Part shown: positions 35,624 to 45,189 of the stretch, in pieces | How the letters are laid out: every line of letters begins with the position of its first letter | Numbering within the stretch: position 1 is the stretch's first letter | Assembly (NCBI GenBank): GCA_047967505.1 | Contig: CM106539.1 | Length of the DNA: 64,000 nt | Direction: 5' to 3' (one strand) | Source: Dipteris shenzhenensis | Taxonomy: Eukaryota; Polypodiophyta; Polypodiopsida; Gleicheniales | Notes under the pieces: model-generated | Seen by the model: only the letters and a program-made list of their open reading frames with translations | Database searches by the model: none | What the model was told of the DNA's origin: nothing | Made by a program: the position numbers and the translations under genes

Positions 35624-36946
35624 TCATCTGGTGTTTTTTGAATACATAAGCAGTTTCACTATGTTCAAAATCCGAGGAAACTCATAAAACAGACAAGAAT
35701 CCTCTCCTTGAAGTCCTACTCTAGTGACTCTATTATTCCCTGAAAAGTTATTACACGGGCTTCCTCCAATTATGAGATCAAAGCCCCCAACATCATCAAT
35801 CAGCCTAGACAGCACCTCTGGAGTGAGACTCTGAACATCCTCCCTTACAATTAGCCTTCCTCTTTGGTTCGTCCGTTTCCACCAGCTGTCAAGAACATTC
35901 CTGTTCTTTTCTTTGATCTCTATGCTTACAACATTCTTAAGGAGCATTCCGTTGCAATGTAACGCAACTTCTGCTCCTCCTATTCCCGCAAATAGACTAA
36001 GTACATTAATACCTTGAGGGTAAAGTTCATTTAGAGGTGATAGATGATATGCCACTGTATTAATTTGAAACGAATTTCCTAAAGCCTCATATCTTTCTGT
36101 CATCGTGGAGGAGCCTCTAGTATGCTCCTGATCATAACCCAGAAGCAGTTCCATTTCATGAGGCTCTAAAGGAGCCACCTGCCCTGGACCTACCCATACT
36201 AAATTCCAAATTTTGCATTTTGTAAGTATCCACCGCTGTTCTTCTAAAGGAATATCGCTGCCCTCATACATACGGACAATGTTTCTGATTTTACTACAAA
36301 GTACATCAGAAGCCCTCCTCGTCATGAGGCAGTTTAGTTTACTTCTGAGATCCCAAGGAGGCCAATATGGTTTTGTAGCTGGAAGAGCCTCCTCTATGGT
36401 CATGGGCGGTGGAGGTATGATCAGTTTCCTACCCTGAATCGGAAGGTTATGGACATAACCCCTTGGACGCATGGAGGCAGAGAAGTATTTGGAGTCCACA
36501 AATTCTGCTTCTACACCATGAAAGTGCCTTACAATGGTCTCCCAACAACTCGGATCAGGCATGCCTGCCACATTCTCAAAATAAAAATAGGGGGGCCCTG
36601 CCACTAATTCATTCAACTTTCGGGGTGTCTGGACAACAAGATGCCCGGGCACCCCAAATCCTGTCATATGTCTATAGTTTAGAGGGGAATATACGTGTTG
36701 CTTCTCTTTCAAAGATGTACGTTTCAGAACTCTCCTTAGTTTCAACTTTGATGTTCCTCCAAGTGGTGGCACTGCAAAACTGTTGTCTTCTTCACTCTCG
36801 CTTGATGATAAGATGTCTTGTTTTATGTCATTAAGCATACTCCAATCTTCCCAATTCCTTTCAACAGTGTTAGATGTACTTGCTCCAAGAGGTGGGACAA
36901 TTTCAAAATTCTCCGTTCCCTGAAGTCCATATCCCAACAATTTCAT
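35624..36946 (-). CDS. DRM: DRM-type cytosine-5 DNA methyltransferase, catalytic part
   Basis: Open for 440 codons with the C-terminus expected of the family. DRM enzymes (Arabidopsis DRM2 type) carry out de novo methylation in RNA-directed DNA methylation and have permuted motifs. That order is seen here: motif VI GPPYFYFENVAG (ENV, residues 124-126) and EFVDSKYFSASMRPRGYVHN first; then LLLGYDQEHTRG and the motif X-like ALGNSFQINTVAYHL (288-302); then motif I VLSLFAGIGGAEVAL (316-329); then motif IV GGSPCNN with catalytic Cys398, RVTRVGLQGEDSCLFYEFPRIL. The catalytic residues are intact, unlike DRM3-type proteins. UBA domains, normally N-terminal in a ~600-residue protein, are absent. An in-frame stop lies nine codons upstream of the ATG, so the exon may begin at a splice site near 36970, with earlier exons to the right. 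Alternatively it is an intronless retrocopy. Family call is sure; gene integrity is not. Confidence 0.9.
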   Translation of the reverse strand: MKLLGYGLQGTENFEIVPPLGASTSNTVERNWEDWSMLNDIKQDILSSSESEEDNSFAVPPLGGTSKLKLRRVLKRTSLKEKQHVYSPLNYRHMTGFGVPGHLVVQTPRKLNELVAGPPYFYFENVAGMPDPSCWETIVRHFHGVEAEFVDSKYFSASMRPRGYVHNLPIQGRKLIIPPPPMTIEEALPATKPYWPPWDLRSKLNCLMTRRASDVLCSKIRNIVRMYEGSDIPLEEQRWILTKCKIWNLVWVGPGQVAPLEPHEMELLLGYDQEHTRGSSTMTERYEALGNSFQINTVAYHLSPLNELYPQGINVLSLFAGIGGAEVALHCNGMLLKNVVSIEIKEKNRNVLDSWWKRTNQRGRLIVREDVQSLTPEVLSRLIDDVGGFDLIIGGSPCNNFSGNNRVTRVGLQGEDSCLFYEFPRILNIVKLLMYSKNTR

Positions 36947-38189
36947 GAGGGAATAAGAGCGATTAAAGCTTTAACAATAAGGTTTCCATGTTACCAACAG
37001 CATCAGTTATAGTGCAAGAGCCATAACTAAGGCAAGCAATTGTCAGTAGTCATGAAGGTTCATATAGCGATACAATACCAAACAAGCCAACATCTGTTAT
37101 CAACCAAAAGAGCCACAGTTTACACTGATTCTTACGTAATGTCAGCTTGTACCAAAAATATAAGAGAGAAACCTTGCAGTCTTGGAAACAAATGAAGTAT
37201 CGACATTCTGACCTCCACTCTCTAGGAAGTACGCAACTCTTCTTTCAAAGAGCTGCTACCTTGCACTCAGTGCTAGTTCCATGTCTGCCAGACTTTAGCC
37301 TGTAGAGCAGCATACTGGTACAAGGCTTGGTAAGGACAGAAGAAACAAATTTCACACAGAAGGTAGGATCTACTGGTTGAGAGGCCAGGCAAGGTTTCTC
37401 CTCAGTAAGAAGGCATACCAATGAGTCAAGTCTCAAAAGGAGAGAGGTTTCCCCGCAGCAATTAAGCATATAAGTTCGATTCATGTTCTTCAATTTCTTA
37501 AAATTATGGGTATTGAGTTATACACTATTTCAGACTTCTACTCATGCAAGAAAAACAGCATCTAAAGGTTGTAATTGCTTTTTCTCAGTTCACAGCTCTA
37601 GATATAGCGTGAATATAGGAACCGTACATGATGTTGCCAAAGGAGGTTACCCAGGACGATCCATCTTCTGCAAATATGTCTACCCAGGAATTAGAAAAGC
37701 TCTCTTCAACCATGACCCTGCCAATGTAGACATTGCTAGGACTGCCTTTGCAAAAGGTGGATTTAAATGTTTTGTACCTAATTCTGTAAAGCAACTACAG
37801 AACCTAGTGGTTTCTGCTAACTACACTCCCCAATCAATTAAGATGAGGCATTTGTAGACCTTAAACCTTCCACTGCATGGACCTCACCAACAACTAAAGA
37901 AAAAACTCATGAAATTTCTCCTTCCAACCTGATAGCAACCACACATAGTATTGGTCTCTTCTTAACCTTTAATTCGACATGTATAAAAAAATCAGGCCAT
38001 AGACCATCACAAACTAAAATGAAAGCCAAGTTAAAGAAATAAGAAACAAAACAACAAACTCCTTCCATGATTTGTGAAGCATTTTGCCAAGAATTGCAGC
38101 TCCTTTGTATGAAATGACCAAAAAGGATACCAAGTTTCAGTGGACTGAGAACTTTTCTGCAGTATTTCCATAATCAAGAAACGAAAACG
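36947..38189. other. Upstream side of the methyltransferase exon; UBA exons not found
   Basis: Minus-strand frames here were searched for UBA motifs (MGF...A..A) without success. One open stretch on the plus strand is described separately. The rest is unremarkable AT-rich DNA. Confidence 0.4.
37483..37857 (+). CDS. Unrecognised 124-codon open frame
   Basis: Residues from about 45 on look protein-like (KGGYPGRSIFCKYVYPG, NVDIARTAFAKGGFKCF) but I recognise no family. The minus strand is also partly open here (37794-37585), so either strand, or neither, may be the real reading. The N-terminal 40 residues look random, so if real this is an exon or fragment. No promoter or splice evidence. Confidence 0.2.
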   Translation: MFFNFLKLWVLSYTLFQTSTHARKTASKGCNCFFSVHSSRYSVNIGTVHDVAKGGYPGRSIFCKYVYPGIRKALFNHDPANVDIARTAFAKGGFKCFVPNSVKQLQNLVVSANYTPQSIKMRHL

Positions 38190-38983
38190 TGCATCTAATA
38201 CGCCTATACTTCACCAACCCAAGTGGGATGTGATTTTTCATGTTCATGTAGATGCCTCAGGGTTATGCCATTGGTATCATATTCGCACAACCAGATGGAA
38301 AATTGGATTATCTTGTGTACTATGCAACCCGATTGATGACTCCTCCCAAGTGCAATTATAGCACAACCGGGCATGAAGCTCTTGGAGTGGTCTATAGCGT
38401 GAAGAAGTTTTGCCATTGTGAGCTCAAAATTCCATTTATCTTCTATGTTGATCATCAGGCTTTGCTTTATTTGATTAATGAAAAAGTATTCCAAGGATGT
38501 TTGGTAAGATGGATGATGTTCTTGTAGGAATTCAGTTTTAAAAATATTCATAAACTGGGAAAATCACACGCAAGAGCAGACAGTTTATCCCGGTTACCAG
38601 CCTCGGATGTTGCTAAAGAAGGCACTATTGAGCCACCAAACGCTGATTTGTTTGTCGTGGATTTTACAAAAACCAAGTACGATGAGATGCTAGACTATCT
38701 ATCACAGGGAACCTTTCTTGCGCATATGCCTAAAGATAAGCGTAGGCAATTGGCTTTGAAAACTTTCAAATTTGTTTAATTGGTGGCCGATTGTATCGCC
38801 AAGGTACAAACGAGGTGCTATAGCCATGGATTTTACCATATGAACGTACCACTGTATTTACTGAGGCACACACTTGGCCAGCTGAAGGTCACATTGGTGG
38901 TGAAATCACTACTCGAAAAGTCTTGTACGCAGGGTTATGGTGGAACGCCCCCTTCAAAGATGCACATGCTCAGTGTGTGGACA
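38190..38983 (+). pseudogene. Ty3/gypsy RNase H-integrase fragment
   Basis: Plus strand. 38252-38527 reads GYAIGIIFAQPDGKLDYLVYY, CNYSTTGHEALGVVYSVKKF and FYVDHQALLYLIN, the gypsy RNase H. 38530-38780 continues IHKLGKSHARADSLSRLP and MLDYLSQGTFLAHMP, the linker. About 38860-38983 gives, in a shifted frame, an H2C2-type integrase zinc finger (EAHTWPAEGHIGGEITTRKV, CVDM). Stops and frame shifts break it. It is cut at 38983 by a copia LTR. The linker closely resembles the minus-strand gypsy at 49.7-50.9 kb, so both are one lineage. Confidence 0.88.
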
Positions 38984-39160
38984 TGTAGGAACAAGAACGG
39001 AGAAGAGCTGTGAACGAACGATAAGTGAACACAAGTGAACTCCAACTGAAATGTTCAAATGAAAGAATACAAGTACTTGGTATATATGGTACCCAAGTAC
39101 TAGTCAACCATATAGTTGACTTATGGCCTACAACACCATATCATTGTAGATATCTCTACA
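38984..39160 (-). repeat. Solo LTR, copia family 2
   Basis: 177 bp, TG..CA bounded: starts TGTAGGAACA and ends TATCTCTACA on the plus strand. It matches the LTRs at 53053-53237 and 59504-59802 along most of its length, including GTGAACACAAGTGA and the TATA palindrome at 39072-39101. No PBS or pol is attached. Flanking 5-mers (GGACA, CTCTC) do not match, so the original duplication is lost or one flank is rearranged. Confidence 0.8.
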
Positions 39161-39635
39161 CTCTCCATGTCCCCTTTACTAGTACAGAGCCTAATACTTT
39201 GAGACGTAGGCACACCATGAGTATAAACAGCTCTCACCTCGTCATTTGGAGGTAGCTGTCCAAACGTCTCCAAAGCACTTATTTTTGGCCGAGCCCATGG
39301 CCATGGTGCATGAAGTATTGCCCAACGTTTAAGTAACTCTGCCAAACTCACCCCTCGGCAACTCAGGTGGCATTTTGAAGATTGCTCCTAGCCAAGTTTT
39401 GTACAGACTCTGTATTCACCACCAGCACAAGGGCTACTTGGTTTGAATCGCCAACCGGAGATACTTGGTTTGAAGCAACATTTTTGGATGAATCAGGAAA
39501 TCCGACTAATGTCTCAGGATATGAGTGGGCCACCAATGCCTTCGACTTGGCATTAAGGAGAAAGCCACCATACGCCGAGTGTGGAGAGATGACAGATACC
39601 CTCCTAAAGGTGCCTTGGCCAAAAAATGGCTGTTA
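39161..39635 (-). other. Unidentified sequence; weak coding-like minus frame
   Basis: A minus frame near 39351-39161 reads MSLAELLKRWAILHAPWPWA and GQLPPNDEVRAVYTHGVP without stops. It could be gag of an unidentified LTR element, but no defining motif is present. Confidence 0.25.
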
Positions 39636-39790
39636 GGTCAGCCTGGTCAACTCTGACTGTTGACCATGGTTGGCTGGTCAACGCTGAACGTTGACTAGGT
39701 TGGTCAAAAAGACAACATTGACTCAAAAGTCACCTCCATGTTTTTTGACCTGCGATGATGTGGTGTTGACTGACTGTTGACTGTGTACTA
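39636..39790. promoter_or_regulatory. W-box-rich segment
   Basis: About nine TTGAC/GTCAA pentamers in 150 bp, then TGCATGGCTGTACAGATGCC and GCGTTGGCATCAGCTAG. Order and words match 41731-41990 inside the mapped LTR, in the same orientation, so it is probably a piece of that element's other LTR or of a related copy. Confidence 0.6.
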
Positions 39791-39879
39791 ATTGCTGATT
39801 GTGCAAGGCTGCTTGCATGGCTGTACAGATGCCTGCGACCTGGCTGCCTGCGTTGGCATCAGCTAGTAATTGATTGTGG

Positions 39880-41339
39880 TATACCTAGATGATAAATCCC
39901 AATCTGAATATTAATGAATCCTGAGGTGATCTCTTAGTTCATGAAGCCCGATTTGTAGAAACTGAACTTCCGGGTCTGGGGCTAACTTCTGGTAAGGATA
40001 TTGGCTGTGGGTTAATGCTACAAGATGATGCTCCATGTGGTTTTCCTTGATGCATATAGGTGATAGGGACGGAGGAAGACTGGGTTTGAGAGAGGCATCC
40101 TGGTCTTGTTGTAACCCTGTTGCCTGCTGTAATATTGTATCCTACCGTATGACTGTCTTGATGGCGACTTGAATGACTGATATCAAAGGTCGAGGTGGAA
40201 CACCCTTACTCCTATAGATGAACTTGGACCCATGGCCTAGGATTTTGACATCCAAGCCTTGGTGCTGATAATCTAGTTGGACTTCGAACTGGACAATCAT
40301 GCTCCCAAGATGACGTCTGCTGCCTGAGTAGGTGTGACCCTGAGTGGCCGATTAGGGTACCCACCCTGAGATTTTCAGAGTGGCTGACGCTACCTGCATG
40401 TTGCTCTCTATCTGCTGCCTTGGAAATGCCCCATTCAAGGGGATTGGTGGTTCCATCGGCGTAAGAGACAACTGAGCCTTTTGGTGGAGATGACGTCCTC
40501 GAAACTGCCTGAATCTGCCAAGATAAGGACCTTCTTGCCACCGACCTATCCATTAAACTGAAACATATTGGAAAACTGATAATGCTCCCCCTTCTGCTGA
40601 GCTTCAAGCTCCTATATGACTACTGAAGTTGTCCCTGTAGTCAGTTGTTCATCAAGCTCCTCAATGACTAGTGAGGTTTTTGAAGCTGTTGCTAAACCAC
40701 TTGACGCAGCTCCTGCCAACAGAAGCTTTTGGTAATGCAGGCAATCTTCCTTAAAATGGCCATGCACATGACAATGGAAGCATCAGTTCTCTTTGGCATA
40801 GAGTGTTCAAGTTGCCTTGTCCAAGTACCCACCGTAGCCGTTGCTGTCCTTCACCATCCAGCTCTTCTTCTACTACCCATTCCCATCATCACCTGGCGTG
40901 GAGTTCTAGGACTTCTTACTATTAACCTGCTTGGATCCAACACTGCTGTCATGGCAGACATGGAAGTGTTTATGAGATTCTGTGGTGGGAGGTTGGTTTA
41001 CGGGATTCTGTGGTGGGAGGTTGGTGGTGGTTGAGGCAGTGAACCCCCCCTCCCTCTGTTGGACTACTCACTAGTGCTCCTTACTGGATCTTGCCTAGAC
41101 CATAAACGATGGGGCTGTCCGTGACTGTCCTGAACCACTTGATTCTTGGGAAAAAAATTCCCTCTTTACTGCACGCCTCACAATGTAAAGACCTACGGGT
41201 GAAGACGAGAGCCGGCCGGATGCGCAATGGAGTAAGTGAGGGAGCAGCTAATGGAGTATGGTACTACCAATACTCCGGGGTAGGGACAAAATACAAAATA
41301 CCAAAATAGATACCCCTCTGTATCAAGAAAGAATCTAGA
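39880..41339 (-). pseudogene. LTR retrotransposon gag-protease remnant, probably Ty3/gypsy
   Basis: Minus strand, directly inside the PBS at 41340. A perfect nucleocapsid knuckle, CFHCHVHGHFKEDC (C-x2-C-x4-H-x4-C), lies at about 40735-40780. Further in, LILADSGSFEDVIS near 40490-40540 looks like a retropepsin DSG site, followed by PTQAADVILGAWL near 40290-40330. Frames are broken by several stops. No RT is left between this and the gypsy RNase H at 38.2 kb, which is on the opposite strand, so the element is internally deleted. Confidence 0.65.
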
Positions 41340-41351
41340 GCTCTGATATCA
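41340..41351 (-). other. Primer-binding site, diverged
   Basis: The minus strand reads TGATATCAGAGC, one base off the usual TGGTATCAGAGC, one base inside the LTR. Confidence 0.75.
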
Positions 41352-41352
41352 A

Positions 41353-42036
41353 TGTAGCGGAAGATATACTACCCTCACTCTCTCAAACTGCTCAATACTA
41401 ACTACAACTGCAAGATGATGCATTCAATACACAAAGTGATGCTGTAAATGTGAGTGAGAGAATCAGAGAGAGAGAATGTAATGGACCTCCGAAAGAGGAA
41501 ATAGATACAACTAAATAATGAATGCCCAAAGGGCTGAATACAACTGTATGAAGGGGCTGAAACCCTCATTGCAAAACTGGACAGACTAGACTACTTAGAG
41601 GAGGTGAATCCTCACTAGATCCTTGATGAGGCTGAGGCTACCCTGCTATTCTGCTGCGGGGAGGCCTTGATGCTGCTATTATGAGGGATAAAGTGCCCAA
41701 CTGTGGGATGAAGAATGAGGGCCAAAGGCTGCCGTCAACTTGGTCAACGTTGACCGTTGACCCTAGTCAACTGGTCAACGCCATTCGTTGACTAAGTTGG
41801 TCAAAAAGTCAACGTTGTCCAAAAAGCCAATGTGTTAACTTTTGACCAAAAAGTAAACTCTTTGTTTTTTACCTGCAATGACGTGGTGTTGACTATGTAC
41901 TGATGATTGTTGACTGCTCAAGGCTGCCTGCACGGCTATACAAATGCATGCGTGGCAGTTGACCTGGCGCTTACGTTGGCACCAGCTAGCATGGCCATGG
42001 GCTTGTGAATGCCTGTGACAAACCTTCACCACTACA
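41353..42036 (-). repeat. 5' LTR (684 bp) with dense W-box motifs
   Basis: Bounded by TGTAGCGG and CCACTACA on the plus strand, an imperfect terminal inverted pair ending TG..CA, and adjacent to a PBS. It contains (GA) tracts near 41450-41490 and the W-box cluster annotated below. The partner LTR is not complete in the window; only a piece near 39636-39870 matches. Confidence 0.75.
41731..41963. promoter_or_regulatory. W-box cluster inside the LTR
   Basis: About 13 TTGAC or GTCAA pentamers in 233 bp, many as facing pairs such as GGTCAACGTTGACC. On the element strand it lies in the upstream (U3) part of the LTR, where enhancers sit. WRKY-driven induction by wounding or infection is inferred from the motif alone. 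Confidence 0.55.
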
Positions 42037-42634
42037 TTCCACATTTTAAGGATATGGGTTTCATTCATCTAGACATTGAATAGGCAACATTAGATTCTTA
42101 GAACGAATGGAAGAGTGGCATAAGTGAAGGCAAACGGTGGAGAGGGGGAGAGAGAGAGGGTAGGCTAGGGAGAGAGATAATGATACTCAAAGAGAGACAT
42201 AATGAAATGCAAATGAAATAGCAAGAGCAATAAACAAAATGGAAGTACTCACATGTAGATCAAAGAGCTTGTAGGCTTGATACTTGATTGATTTGACACT
42301 AAACAAGTACAGCTCTTATATAGAGCACACACTCTTTTTTTTTTGGGTAATATCCAGTGCTGTATTTATATGCTCATAAATTTACAAGATGGGAAGTCCC
42401 CAAAATAGAGAGTATCCCAAAGATCAGAAACATAAAAAGAAAAGCTCTATGCAAGAAGCATCTATATCACCCTCATGGCAGGCATCATATAAGGATTGCC
42501 GCAATGAGGCTCGGAAAGATTCATATGACTTGTGAATCTGCCAACCCAAGTATGCCAAATTTTGCTCACTCCAGATTGTCGAAAGAGCCCAATATCTCAC
42601 CCAAGAGAAAATAGTGAGTATTGAGACAAAGACC

Positions 42635-43933
42635 TCATAAATCTGCCAAACAACCAGAAATGTTTCCCAAATCTGTGACTCGGCAAACTGAATCGAAGAT
42701 GATCTGAAATAGTGAGTATTGAGACAAAGACCTCATAAATCTGCCAAACAGCCAGAAATGTTTCCCAAACTGAATCTTTCGAGTCGCATGCAAGCCCTGG
42801 AAAAAGGCTTTTGATGAGCAGCCCTTATCCATGAGGGGCTTCATTCTTGCTCTAATCTGCCATTTGTGCAATTTCCTCTGATCATTATCAGTCAATTTAA
42901 TCCGAGCATGTGAAAGGGAATCATTTTCTGATTCAGAGAGAGGCCTGAAATGTGAAAATTCAGTCAATTGTTGTGCTGTCCTTTTTGCCCATTTAACCTC
43001 ATTCCTCCATTTAGTCATATGCCAGTTTCCATACTCCCTAATGACATTCTGTATACGAGAGACAAGGCTGTCCCAAGCATAATCCATGTCCTCCTGGGCA
43101 TGCAAAGGTAAGGGATGAATCGCTAGTCTGATCATTTGCTGAAAATAGCGATGTCGGAAATAAGCCTGATTAACATGTAATAATCTACTGGAAAGGGGTG
43201 GCAAATCATCCAGTGGCATACCAAGGTGCAGATTCATCCATAATGGGGCATAATTTGACAAGCCCAATGAGAAATCTACGAGGAGATGAGGGCTAAAATC
43301 TGCATATTGTTGTGGGTAGAACAAATACCATCTGTCAAGCCTTGCCCAGTATGTAGTAAGTGCATTGTGATGAAAAGTATAGCCAGGCACTGACCCTTGG
43401 AGGAGCAGCCATAAATCTTCAGCCTGCACAGAAAGAAGCATGCTATCCCATTTCTGCCTTTCCAATGATAGCATATGAGATCTTGAAGTGGTGTTGTCTC
43501 TTTGCAGAGGGGAATTATTAAAATCTCCACAGATGAATGCATTAGATCTCCATGGATATTTGCTTAAAGACTCCCATAAAGAAGCCCTCATGGCAGAGGT
43601 CTGGAAGGAATAGACTGATGCAAACTCAAGAACATCACCATTGACATTACATTGTATGACCATCCATCTGCCACCGCTGTCATTGAAGGCTAATTGAGGC
43701 TCCAGCTCATGTCTAACCAGTATGCATACACCTGAGTAGGTGGTGGTACCAGCATAGTATATGTCATAACCGCCAAAATAATCACGATGACCAACCTTAG
43801 AGTGTTGATTATGCTCTTGCAAACAAACAATATCTGGCTGCATTTTATGTACATAATTCCATAAAAGCCTCCACTTTGAGACATTGCAGAGGCTCTGTAC
43901 ATTGTATGTAAAGCACTTAAGTGTTTGATGCAT
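42635..43933 (-). pseudogene. LINE ORF2: APE endonuclease joined to C-terminal tail
   Basis: 432 codons open. Residues 1-235 are the apurinic-like endonuclease: FTYNVQSLCN (N11), DIVCLQEHN (E40), FICGDFNNSP (D137, N139), ARLDRWYL (D200). The terminal SDH motif, which provides catalytic Asp and His, reads SNY (residues 226-228), so target nicking should be lost. After a linker (to ~residue 390, SSKAFFQGLHATRKIQFG) the sequence passes directly into HFWLFGRFMRSLSQYSLF, a C-terminal tail motif; no RT motif (FxDD) is present. In intact plant LINEs this ORF exceeds 1,200 residues. The ATG at 43933 lies 43 bases after ORF1. Confidence 0.88.
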
Positions 43934-43975
43934 GAAAGAGGTATATACAGTAAAGTATAAGGATAGAACAAGATG

Positions 43976-45164
43976 TCAGAGAGGCAAAGCCTCTGCCTGC
44001 ATGGGCTGCATTCCCTCATGATCCGTGAAAGAAATAGCTTTCTCCCCTTCTTTAGAATCACATATGAGGATGCCCTTCTTCAAAACCCCCACCCAATTTT
44101 GAAGGACAGCAGGAGCTGAAGTAGAAGCCTGTCCTGGTGAGAGAGAAGAAGCATCCCATTGACGAGATTGAAAGGGGCCTTGCTTCAATACAACTACCTT
44201 CTTAGGCTGTTGAAAACCATCCCGATTAGTTCCCGCAGATTCCTTCATCTTCTCTTTTTCTTTATCTTTTCCTTTTCCAGCAAGTGATTGCACCTGATTA
44301 ATTGGTTTGGCATTCTTTGCTCCATTTCTATTTGCTGTCTTAGCTTGCAAATTCTCATTCTTTTCCCGTGTCTGGGGCGGCAAGGCATTGGGAGGGGGCT
44401 GATGCAGAATCATTGGGCATTCAGAGGCTAGATGCCCAAACTTATGGCAAGCAAAACAAGCTCCTACAAACACACCCCATTTCAATTCAAAATACTTTTT
44501 TCCCAATTGCACTCCCTCAACTTCCACTGCAATAGAAGGAGGGGTAGGTGTATCAGTGTCCCAGAGAATGCAGAACCTGTTACGGTTTCCCATAGGGCGT
44601 GGAGGGCAAATGACTTGTCCCAAGGAAGCAACCAGGCCAGGAAATTCTTCATGCATATAATCCGGAAAGTTAACAACCTCAACCCATACAGGACAATGAT
44701 GTCGTATAAGACTTTGATAATCCTTGTTTGGGGACCATGGCATAGCATGTACCATCTGCTTCCCGTACTCTACTTACACAAAGCATCTGATAAATGTACC
44801 TCATAAAAGCCTCTAGATGCAAAATATACTCCCTCTACAAAGCATCCTCCCAGGATGGACTTAATCCATTGTGCAACATAACTGGCTGCTGGGATTCTTC
44901 CTGGAAAGAAAATTATTACCGCAGTTTAAGATCGCTTCTTGAGAGAATTCACGAGGGATGGCAATTTCAATTTGTATGTGATCTCTGGAACTGATTTGCC
45001 CCATTTCTGTCGTGACTGCTGAAAGTCATCCTTGAGTGTATCAAACACGTATTGAGCTTCCACAGTGAGTTCATCATCTTGTGATGCAGGCTGTGAAGGA
45101 CGGCACTTGGCATCTGCGGGTCTTTCTTTTCGAGCATATGTACAAACATCTAAAGCTGAAGCCA
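43976..45164 (-). pseudogene. LINE ORF1, DUF4283-type RNA-binding protein, frameshifted
   Basis: The probable start is the Met at about 45164 (MASALDVCTYARKERP), followed by QDDELTVEAQYVFDTLKDDF and SLVNSLKKRS, then a stop. The frame resumes as IKSILGGCFVEGVYFASRGF (about 44885-44825) and, after another shift, as the open 259-codon stretch from 44755. That has WSPNKDYQSLIRHHCPVWVE (the DUF4283 end) and the CCHC knuckle CFACHKFGHLASEC, then a Lys-rich tail. ORF1 coats LINE RNA and chaperones target priming. At least two breaks. The plus-strand 286-codon frame at 45065-45925 is its antisense shadow. Confidence 0.8.
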
Positions 45165-45189
45165 TGATTGAAATACAGCAAGGCAAGAA

